The translations under genes were made by a program, and so were the position numbers. The notes under the pieces were generated by a model. That model was not told the origin of the DNA. It did no database searches and saw nothing but the letters and a program-made list of their open reading frames with translations. Below, piece after piece: positions 1 to 4,985 of a stretch of 5,341 nucleotides of DNA (positions are counted from its first letter, which is position 1; the number at the start of each line of letters is the position of its first letter). Source of the stretch: JBBKWG01 sp037968835 (GTDB lineage: Bacteria > Pseudomonadota > Alphaproteobacteria > Rhodobacterales > Rhodobacteraceae); contig JBBKWG010000269.1 of assembly GCA_037968835.1 (NCBI GenBank), forward strand, positions 1 to 5,341, given 5' to 3'.

Positions 1-135
1 CCGGCAACGCCGGGCGACGAGGCGCACGGGTTTGCGCCGCATTATGACCAGCATGTCTGGCTTTTCCGCGAGAACCCGATGGGCGATATGATGCCCTTCA
101 ACCCAAGTGTCACCTGCGAACACCACAGCGGTTGA
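1..135 (+). CDS. 3' end of an unidentified protein (partial, cut by left edge)
   Basis: Frame 1 is open from the first base to a TGA at 133-135 and gives 44 residues, the C-terminus of a gene that begins outside the window. The tail is rich in aromatic and histidine residues (HYDQHVWLFRENPMGDMMPF, then NPSVTCEHHSG) and reads like a conserved, folded protein end, not random sequence. The pattern of an HVW-L-F segment followed by an NP pair and a single late Cys is one I associate loosely with small conserved hypothetical proteins of proteobacteria, but I cannot name the family. A strong hairpin starts about 20 bases after the stop, which fits a real gene end. No function is claimed; the reading frame itself is fairly secure because of its composition and the hairpin. 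Confidence 0.6.
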   Translation, partial: PATPGDEAHGFAPHYDQHVWLFRENPMGDMMPFNPSVTCEHHSG

Positions 136-155
136 CGCGGCCGGATAACCGCAAG

Positions 156-194
156 GCGGTGCCCATCACTCGTAACAACTGTGGTGGGCATCGC
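156..194. terminator. 14-bp hairpin between convergent gene ends, possible bidirectional terminator
   Basis: Bases 156-169 pair with 181-194 around an 11-base loop. The 14 pairs are 12 Watson-Crick plus two G-U wobbles (159/191 and 166/184). The hairpin lies just after the stop of the left-edge + strand gene and downstream of the - strand dnaE2 remnant, which is where a shared terminator would sit. No T-run follows on either strand, so it is not a classical intrinsic terminator; it could instead be an RNA 3' end stabiliser or a Rho-assisted stop. Confidence 0.45.
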
Positions 195-253
195 ACCGGG
201 ATTGGCGTCGCGCTTTGATCGCCCGCGAATGTTGCCGCGATGGCCATCCCCCC

Positions 254-628
254 TCACGGCTGATACGCGCTGCGGCACTTTGCCGGGCGGATCAATTCGT
301 CGAGCATGAACGAGATGTCCTCGATCTCTTCTGCGATCACGTGGGTCACGCCGCCTTCGCGCTGGACCCGGCCCGTCACCTTCAGCGCCCGTCCACCGAT
401 CACCGCGCGGCGGAAGCGTTCGTAAAGCTTGCGCCAAACGATGACGTTGGAAATCCCGGTCTCGTCCTCCAGCGTGATGAAGATCACGCCCTTGGCGGTG
501 CCGGGCCGCTGACGCACCAGCACCAGACCCGCCACCGCGATCCGCGCGCCATTGGGCGGCAGTTCAAGCTTGTCGTGCGGCAGACAGGCAGGCGGGCGCG
601 GCCAGGTTGGGGGCGGGGGCATCTCCAT
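254..628 (-). pseudogene. dnaE2: Truncated error-prone DNA polymerase DnaE2 (ImuC): C-terminal OB-fold remnant
   Basis: The 124-residue ORF matches the extreme C-terminal OB-fold region of DnaE2/ImuC, the DnaE-like polymerase of the ImuA-ImuB-DnaE2 SOS mutagenesis system. The hallmark stretches are AVAGLVLVRQRPGTAKG (residues 31-47), VIFITLEDETGISNVIVW (48-65), VTGRVQREG (84-92) and THVIAEEIEDIS (95-106). Full DnaE2 is about 1,050-1,150 residues, so the PHP, palm, fingers and HhH domains are all missing. The region upstream of the ATG encodes nothing like DnaE2 in this frame and soon meets a gene on the other strand. The first 20 or so residues are proline-rich and only partly DnaE2-like. The frame is undamaged across the retained part, and an SOS box sits directly upstream. 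It therefore could still be expressed as a small OB-fold protein; without the catalytic domains it cannot be a polymerase. Family assignment is confident, while pseudogene versus functional mini-gene is unresolved. Confidence 0.8.
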
Positions 629-630
629 GA

Positions 631-645
631 GAACAAAAATAGAAC
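631..645 (-). promoter_or_regulatory. LexA-binding SOS box (alphaproteobacterial GTTC-N7-GTTC)
   Basis: On the - strand the sequence is GTTCTATTTTTGTTC, an exact match to the alphaproteobacterial LexA operator GTTC-N7-GTTC with the usual AT-rich spacer. It ends two bases before the ATG of the dnaE2 remnant. It stands out sharply from the GC-rich surroundings. SOS boxes of this form are known upstream of recA, lexA and the imuA-imuB-dnaE2 operon in this class, so its pairing with a dnaE2 fragment is unlikely to be chance. It lies 100 bases upstream of the divergent ferredoxin gene and could in principle touch that promoter too. Confidence 0.8.
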
Positions 646-663
646 AAAAAGCGGCTTGCGCAA
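636..663 (-). promoter_or_regulatory. Candidate sigma-70 promoter overlapped by the SOS box
   Basis: On the - strand a TTGCGC -35 element (663-658) is followed after 16 bases by TATTTT (641-636) as -10 element. The -10 lies inside the spacer of the LexA box, so bound LexA would block RNA polymerase, the standard SOS arrangement. The predicted start of transcription, about 7 bases downstream of the -10, falls at or next to the ATG at 628, suggesting a leaderless or near-leaderless transcript. The assignment is by eye and the -35 is also part of a 10-bp palindrome (655-664). Confidence 0.4.
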
Positions 664-733
664 GTGTGATCCTGCATCTGCCGAAAGGGGTGGAAGGCGG
701 GCGAGCCTCTCGCTAGTAAGTGCGGCGACATAC

Positions 734-740
734 GAAGGAG
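734..740 (+). promoter_or_regulatory. Shine-Dalgarno of the ferredoxin gene
   Basis: GAAGGAG ends five bases before the ATG at 746. This strong ribosome-binding site fixes the start of the ferredoxin at that ATG, in agreement with the MAKITYIEH beginning expected for FdVI-type ferredoxins, although the frame stays open far upstream. Confidence 0.75.
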
Positions 741-745
741 CGAGC

Positions 746-1069
746 ATGGCGAAGATCACCTATATCGAGCATGGCGGCAAAGAGCATGTTGTCGACGTGC
801 CAAACGGTCTGACGGTGATGGAAGGCGCGCGCGACAACGGCATCCCCGGTATCGAAGCCGATTGCGGCGGGGCCTGCGCCTGTTCCACCTGTCACGTCTA
901 CGTCGATCCGGCCTGGGTCGAGAAACTGCCCGCGCGCGACGCGATGGAAGAGGACATGCTCGATTTCGCCTACGAGCCCGATCCCAAACGCTCGCGCCTG
1001 ACCTGCCAGTTGAAGGTCAGCGATGCGCTCGACGGTCTGGTTGTGCAAATGCCCGAGAAGCAGATCTGA
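746..1069 (+). CDS. fdxE: [2Fe-2S] ferredoxin, FdVI type
   Basis: This 107-residue protein is a cytoplasmic vertebrate-type (adrenodoxin-like) [2Fe-2S] ferredoxin that carries single electrons. The cluster ligands are Cys40, Cys46, Cys49 and Cys87, spaced C-X5-C-X2-C-X37-C; Cys44 is an additional cysteine in the loop CGGACACSTCH. The segments TVMEGARDNGIPGI, DFAYEPDP and the C-terminal PEKQI match what I recall of Rhodobacter capsulatus FdVI (fdxE, 106 residues, reported essential for growth), whose lineage is linked to Fe-S cluster assembly and monooxygenase-type electron transfer. Start choice is settled by the strong ribosome-binding site and by length. Its stop codon overlaps the start of the next gene by one base, so the two are probably coupled. 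The upstream region (629-745) contains a small hairpin (701-713) but no clear promoter for this strand. The ferredoxin call is very secure; the exact redox partner cannot be told from the sequence. Confidence 0.95.
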   Translation: MAKITYIEHGGKEHVVDVPNGLTVMEGARDNGIPGIEADCGGACACSTCHVYVDPAWVEKLPARDAMEEDMLDFAYEPDPKRSRLTCQLKVSDALDGLVVQMPEKQI

Positions 1070-1845
1070 TGCGCGGGGTCGCCATTCGTCTGGCAGCTCT
1101 GCTGGCCACTTTCGCGAGCGGGCCGGCGCTGGCCTGCGATTATCCCGGACCGCCCCCCAACAGCCCCGAAGCGACGGCGGCCACGGGCGACATTCGCTGG
1201 GCCAGCTACTCGGACGCGACGACGCGCTATGACCACGGCATCCTGGGCGATGCCGTCGAAGCGGCGGGCCTGCGGGTGATGACGACCGACAAGGGACCGT
1301 GCGATCTGAACGTCCTGCTGCCCGAGCATTCCGTCTTTGAAGATGTCGCCCCCCGGATCGCCGATCTTGATGGCGACGGACGAAACGAGGTTGTCGTCGT
1401 CGAAACCCACCGCGACCTCGGGGCGGCGCTTGCGGTCTATGGTCTGCGCGGCGGCAAACTGGTCAAGCTCGACGCGACCCCCAACATCGGCGCGACCCAT
1501 CGCTGGCTTGCACCAGTCGGGATTGCCGATCTGGATGGCGACGGCAAAACCGAGATTGCCTATATCGACCGGCCGCATCTGGCGCGGATCCTGCGGGTCT
1601 GGCGCTGGAGCGATGGCCGTCTTGTCGAAGTCGCCGCCGCATCGGGTCTGACCAATCACCGGATCGGCGAAAGCGATATTGCGGGCGGCGTGCGCGATTG
1701 CGGGCAAGGCCCCGAGATGATCGTCGCCGATACGAAATTCAGTCGGGTGCTGGCGGTCACGCTGAACGACAACGTGCTCAGCGCCCGCGATATCGGTCCG
1801 CACCGCGACCGCGCCAGCTTTGCGCGCGCGTTGGCCTGCAACTGA
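1069..1845 (+). CDS. Exported FG-GAP/VCBS repeat-containing protein
   Basis: This 258-residue protein starts with a short signal peptide (MRGVAIRLAALLATFASGPALA) with probable cleavage before Cys23; ALA-C could be read as a weak lipobox, so a lipoprotein is not excluded. It contains two copies of an FG-GAP/VCBS-type calcium loop, IADLDGDGRNEVVVVE (97-112) and IADLDGDGKTEIAYID (152-167), each with the D-x-D-G-D-G pattern, followed by beta-strand-like segments typical of beta-propeller blades. At this size it would be a partial or small propeller. Four cysteines (23, 78, 211, 257) could form two disulfides in the periplasm. The start is the ATG that overlaps the ferredoxin stop (TGATG) with a weak GAGAAG at 1055-1060; the longer open frame upstream lies inside the ferredoxin gene and lacks a signal peptide. 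Function is unknown; the fold suggests ligand binding or scaffolding. Its role beside a ferredoxin is unexplained. The gene ends 15 bases from the convergent CorB-like gene. Confidence 0.85.
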   Translation: MRGVAIRLAALLATFASGPALACDYPGPPPNSPEATAATGDIRWASYSDATTRYDHGILGDAVEAAGLRVMTTDKGPCDLNVLLPEHSVFEDVAPRIADLDGDGRNEVVVVETHRDLGAALAVYGLRGGKLVKLDATPNIGATHRWLAPVGIADLDGDGKTEIAYIDRPHLARILRVWRWSDGRLVEVAAASGLTNHRIGESDIAGGVRDCGQGPEMIVADTKFSRVLAVTLNDNVLSARDIGPHRDRASFARALACN

Positions 1846-1860
1846 ACCGAACCGCCCGCG

Positions 1861-3168
1861 TCAGAGCTTGCCGATCTTCAGCCGGGTGATCCGGTTGTCC
1901 TTGCGCTCCATGATCTCGAACCGGAACCCGTGGAACGAAAATACCTGCCCCTTGGTCGGAATCGTCTGCGCTTCATGGATGACCAGCCCGGCGATGGTGT
2001 TGGCTTCCTCGTCGGGCAGGGTCCAGTCGGTGGCGCGGTTCATGTCGCGGATCGTCATCGCGCCATCGACCAGCACATCGCCAGTTTCGGTGCGCCTGAG
2101 CGGGTGATCCTCGTCGATATCGAATTCGTCCGTGATCTCGCCGACGATCTCTTCCAGAATGTCCTCGAGCGTGATCAGACCCTCAAGCGCGCCGTATTCG
2201 TCGACAACCATCGCGAAATGGGTCGAGCGGCGCAGAAACTGGCGCATCTGCTCGTCCAGCGTCGTCGTTTCGGGAACGAAATAGGGCTTCATCGCAACGC
2301 CCAGAATATCGAAATCCTCAAACGGATCGGCCCCCGGCTCGACGGCGTTGCGGCGGGCATACATCGCCCGCAGCAGGTCCTTGGCGTGCATCACGCCGAC
2401 GATGTTCTCCTGCTGGCCGCGAAAGATCGGCAATCGGGTGTGGGCCGAGTTCAGGCACAGTTCAAGCACTTGCTGGGGCGGCAGATCGGCGTCGATCATC
2501 TCGATCTGGCTGCGATGCAACATGATCTCTTCGACCGTGCGCTGACCGAGATCGAGCGCGCCGAGAATCCGGTCGCGGTCCTCTTTTTCGACAACGCCTT
2601 CAGAGTGACCAAGACTCAGCGCCCCCGCGATTTCCTCGCGCACCGACATGATCAGACTGTCGGGATCGATCTGCACGCCGAACAATCCCAGCACGCCGCG
2701 CACGATCATGCGCACGAAATTCACCACCGGCGAAAACACCATGACCAGGATCTGGATCGGCGCTGCCACCATCGACGCGGCGGTTTCGGCATTGGTGATC
2801 GCATAGGTTTTCGGCATCACCTCGGCAAAGATCAGCACCAGTGCAGTCATCACCAACGTCGCCAACGCAACGCCGCTTTCCCCGAAAATTCTTGTAAACA
2901 AGGCGGTTGCGAGCGATGCGGCAAGGATGTTCACTAGGTTGTTGCCCAACAGGACCGCACCGATCAGACGTTCGTTGTCCTCGGTGATGCGCAAGGCCCG
3001 CTCGGCACCCTTGGAGCCTTTTTCGGCCCGCGATTTCAGCTTGCCGCGCGACGCGGCGGTAAGCGCCGTTTCGGAACCGGAGAAGAAGGCGGACAGGATC
3101 AGCAGCGCAACGATCGAGCCGCAGGTGATCCAGAACGCGGCGTCGATAAATTCGTATGTGGGGTCCAT
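1861..3168 (-). CDS. CNNM/CorB family membrane protein (HlyC/CorC family transporter)
   Basis: This 435-residue inner-membrane protein has the CNNM/CorB architecture: an N-terminal DUF21 domain (about residues 8-190), paired CBS domains (about 207-265 and 290-345) and a C-terminal CorC_HlyC domain (about 357-433). DUF21 shows hydrophobic segments at about 12-29, 70-92, 98-116 and 132-163, the family signature FSGSETALTAAS (29-40) and the AEVMPKTYA motif (116-124). The second CBS domain carries VVDEYGALEGLITLEDILEE-type sequence (321-340). Structures and transport work on archaeal and bacterial CorB/CNNM proteins support Mg2+ export or Mg2+ homeostasis with ATP-Mg binding at the CBS pair; many databases still use the name hemolysin. 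E. coli CorB (YfjD) and YtfL have the same layout. Length is normal and the gene looks intact. It is monocistronic in this window, has a likely promoter at 3197-3225, and ends convergently with the FG-GAP gene. Confidence 0.93.
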   Translation of the reverse strand: MDPTYEFIDAAFWITCGSIVALLILSAFFSGSETALTAASRGKLKSRAEKGSKGAERALRITEDNERLIGAVLLGNNLVNILAASLATALFTRIFGESGVALATLVMTALVLIFAEVMPKTYAITNAETAASMVAAPIQILVMVFSPVVNFVRMIVRGVLGLFGVQIDPDSLIMSVREEIAGALSLGHSEGVVEKEDRDRILGALDLGQRTVEEIMLHRSQIEMIDADLPPQQVLELCLNSAHTRLPIFRGQQENIVGVMHAKDLLRAMYARRNAVEPGADPFEDFDILGVAMKPYFVPETTTLDEQMRQFLRRSTHFAMVVDEYGALEGLITLEDILEEIVGEITDEFDIDEDHPLRRTETGDVLVDGAMTIRDMNRATDWTLPDEEANTIAGLVIHEAQTIPTKGQVFSFHGFRFEIMERKDNRITRLKIGKL

Positions 3169-3196
3169 CGGGCTTGTCTGTCAGGGGCGTTGAGGT

Positions 3197-3225
3197 CTTA
3201 TGAAGGTGCGAGAGGCTGCATTCAA
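3197..3225 (-). promoter_or_regulatory. Probable sigma-70 promoter of the CorB-like gene
   Basis: On the - strand TTGAAT (3225-3220) and CATAAG (3202-3197) are separated by exactly 17 bases, each matching 4 of 6 consensus bases. Transcription would start near 3190, giving a leader of roughly 22 bases before the ATG at 3168. The element lies in the 80-bp region between two divergent genes. No comparably good promoter was seen there for the + strand gene. Confidence 0.45.
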
Positions 3226-3234
3226 GGCCGCAAC

Positions 3235-3241
3235 GGGGGAG
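3235..3241 (+). promoter_or_regulatory. Shine-Dalgarno of the metallophosphoesterase-like gene
   Basis: GGGGGAG lies seven bases before the ATG at 3249 and supports that start. Another ATG at 3242 is in a different frame and is not the start. Confidence 0.55.
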
Positions 3242-3248
3242 ATGGCGG

Positions 3249-4034
3249 ATGAGGGTTCAGGATTTCGGGCGGTTCGACGCACCGGTGATGCTGTGCGGCG
3301 GCCCGTATTCCAATCTTCACGCGCTTGAAGCGATGGCTGCGGCGGCGGGTGCGCGGCCCGTCATCTGCACCGGCGATGTCGTCGCCTACGCCGCCCATCC
3401 GGCCGAAATACTGGCGTTGATCCGCCGTCTTGGCTGGCCGGTGGTGGCGGGAAACTGCGAGCGCCAGATTGCCGGAGCGGCGGACACCTGCGGTTGCGGA
3501 TTCGGGGCCGATACCGAGTGCGACCTGCTGGCGCGCGGGTGGTATCCCTTTGCGCTTGACCGCAGCGACGACGAAGCGCGCGCCTGGATGGCGGAGCTAC
3601 CTGACTTCGGCATATTCATGCAGGGCGAGCGACGCTACGGGGTTGTGCACGGCGGCGCTACAGCGATCAACCGGTTCCTGTGGCCGTCCAGCGCCGAGGC
3701 CGATTTCCAGCAAGAAATCAACGCTCTGGAGGCGGAAGTTGGCGCGCTTGACGGGATCGTTGCGGGACATTCCGGCATCGCCTTTCACCGCCGGATCGGC
3801 GCGCATCAATGGATCAATGCGGGCGCGATCGGATTGCCGCCCCACGATGGGCGGAGCATGACCCGCTACGCGGTCCTTGCCGGTGGCGAGGTCACGTTCG
3901 AGCGCCTGAGCTACGATCATGCCGGTGCGCGCGCGGCGATGGAGGCGGCGGGGCTGACGCAGGGCTATCACGAGGCCCTGACCACCGGTATCTGGCCGAG
4001 CGAGGACGTGCTGCCTGCGGAGTTGTGCCGCTAG
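3249..4034 (+). CDS. Metallophosphoesterase family protein with altered metal site
   Basis: The 261-residue protein follows the calcineurin-like metallophosphoesterase fold blockwise: motif I region LCGGPYSNLHALEA (15-28), motif II TGDVVAY (41-47), motif III AGNCE (67-71), motif IV VVHGG (132-136), motif V AGHSG (172-176) and the NAGAIGLP segment (190-197). In canonical relatives these read SDIHGNLxALEA, GDxVGYG, GNHD, HG and GHTH. Here motif I has lost both metal ligands (Asp and His), motif III has Cys70 in place of the catalytic His, and motif V lacks its second His. Asp43, Asn69, His134 and His174 remain. Cysteines 70, 81, 83 and 91 cluster after motif III (TCGCGFG, then TEC). I recall a proteobacterial subgroup with the same GGPYSN, GNCE and CGCGF features, so these are probably family traits and not decay. 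Substrate unknown; possible cytoplasmic phosphodiesterase, phosphatase or non-catalytic binder. Divergent from the CorB-like gene and convergent with xerD. Confidence 0.85.
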   Translation: MRVQDFGRFDAPVMLCGGPYSNLHALEAMAAAAGARPVICTGDVVAYAAHPAEILALIRRLGWPVVAGNCERQIAGAADTCGCGFGADTECDLLARGWYPFALDRSDDEARAWMAELPDFGIFMQGERRYGVVHGGATAINRFLWPSSAEADFQQEINALEAEVGALDGIVAGHSGIAFHRRIGAHQWINAGAIGLPPHDGRSMTRYAVLAGGEVTFERLSYDHAGARAAMEAAGLTQGYHEALTTGIWPSEDVLPAELCR

Positions 4035-4058
4035 ATCGCGCGTTGCCAGTCGCCCGGC

Positions 4059-4985
4059 TCAGTCCCTGGCCATCGGATGATGGTCGAGCACCAGCTCTTT
4101 CAGGCGGTCCTCCAACACATGCGTGTAGATTTCAGTCGTCGCTACATCGGCATGTCCCAGAAGCGTCTGAATCGCCCTCAGATCAGCGCCGCGCGCCAAC
4201 AGGTGGGTGGCAAAGGCGTGGCGCAAAGTGTGCGGCGTGACCTTGTCGGCGGGCACATTGCCGAAATGCGACAACTCCTTGATAAGCATATAGAAACGGT
4301 GCCTCGTCAGGTGGCCTGATTTGCCGCGTGACGGAAACAGGAATGCCGACGGCGGTGTGCCGTTCGCCATCCGCGCGCTTTCCTGAAACGCATCGCGCAG
4401 CGTGAGCCACTCGGCGGTTGCCGTTCGCGCCGGGGCAGACAGCGGCACTAGTCGTTCCTTGCCCCCCTTGCCGCGCACCAGAAGCATCCGCGGATCGCCG
4501 CGCGCCGCTGCGACCGGCAGCGAAACCAGTTCGGTGACGCGCATTCCGGTCGCGTAGAGCAGTTCCATCAGGCAGGTGTTGCGCACGCTGTCCTCGGCGC
4601 GGCCCATGTCGCGGGATGCCTGCAACAGGCGTTCGACTTCTTCCTCGCTCAGCGTCTTGGGCAGGCGCTTGTCGCGGGACGGTCCCTTGATGCGCAGGGC
4701 CGGATTGTCTTGGCGCCAACCCTCCTCGAAGGCGAAGCGATAGAATTGCCGGATCGCGGACAACCGACGCGCGCGCGTGGCACGGGCCAGGCCAGAGGCG
4801 TCGAGGCCGACGAGGTAGGCTTCGATGTCCGATTGCGCAGCGGCAAGGATCGCCATGCCACGCCCCGAAAGCCAGCCGGTATAATCCTTGAGGTCGCGCG
4901 CATAGGCGAGCCGTGTGTTGAGCGCGGCATCCAGTTCGGCGGCCTGCGCATCGAGGAAAGTTGCAATGCGTTCGGCGTCGCTCAT
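4059..4985 (-). CDS. xerD: Site-specific tyrosine recombinase XerD
   Basis: The 308-residue protein is a full-length XerD, the DNA recombinase that with XerC resolves chromosome dimers at dif under FtsK control. The N-terminal SAM-like core-binding domain spans about residues 1-95 (including the ATRARRLSAIRQFYRF segment) and the C-terminal catalytic domain about 108-305. All six catalytic residues are visible: Arg149 (ATGMRVTEL), Lys173 (RGKGGKERLVPL), His252 and Arg255 (PHTLRHAFATHLL), His278 (LLGHAD) and the nucleophile Tyr287 (EIYTHV). Length is that of the normal family (E. coli XerD 298). The ATG overlaps the stop of the upstream gene as ATGA and is preceded by GGAGGG. Being chromosomally embedded, full length, and without nearby phage genes or att-like repeats, it is the housekeeping enzyme and not a mobile-element integrase. 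No dif-like site was recognised in the window. XerC is the only close alternative; the overall wording of the motifs favours XerD. Confidence 0.93.
   Translation of the reverse strand: MSDAERIATFLDAQAAELDAALNTRLAYARDLKDYTGWLSGRGMAILAAAQSDIEAYLVGLDASGLARATRARRLSAIRQFYRFAFEEGWRQDNPALRIKGPSRDKRLPKTLSEEEVERLLQASRDMGRAEDSVRNTCLMELLYATGMRVTELVSLPVAAARGDPRMLLVRGKGGKERLVPLSAPARTATAEWLTLRDAFQESARMANGTPPSAFLFPSRGKSGHLTRHRFYMLIKELSHFGNVPADKVTPHTLRHAFATHLLARGADLRAIQTLLGHADVATTEIYTHVLEDRLKELVLDHHPMARD

Noticed and set aside
42..437. 131-residue open frame on the - strand across the hairpin
   Set aside because: Arg/Gly/Pro-rich composition, overlaps both the left-edge gene and the dnaE2 remnant in other frames, and shows no motif.
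701..713. Short hairpin (5-bp stem GCGAG/CTCGC, 3-base loop) in the ferredoxin leader as a riboswitch or attenuator
   Set aside because: Such stems arise easily by chance in GC-rich DNA and no alternative pairing or known riboswitch pattern was found.
215..745. Upstream extension of the ferredoxin frame
   Set aside because: The frame is open but runs antisense through the dnaE2 remnant, and a strong ribosome-binding site plus family length place the start at 746.
970..1803. 277-residue open frame on the - strand
   Set aside because: It is antisense to the ferredoxin and the FG-GAP gene; its repeated IGDPG/IGNLG pieces are the reverse reading of the calcium-loop codons.
1930..2937. 335-residue open frame on the + strand
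   Set aside because: It is antisense to the well-supported CorB-like gene, with a His/Arg/Gln-rich composition typical of shadow frames in high-GC DNA and no recognisable domain.
4045..4070. Possible terminator stem between the metallophosphoesterase-like gene and xerD
   Set aside because: Only five base pairs (GCCAG/CTGGC) around a 16-base loop, without a T-run; too weak to call.
4059..4985. Phage or island integrase reading of the tyrosine recombinase, with an attachment site nearby
   Set aside because: The protein matches XerD in length and motifs, there is no tRNA gene, direct repeat or phage gene, and the gene is coupled to a chromosomal neighbour.
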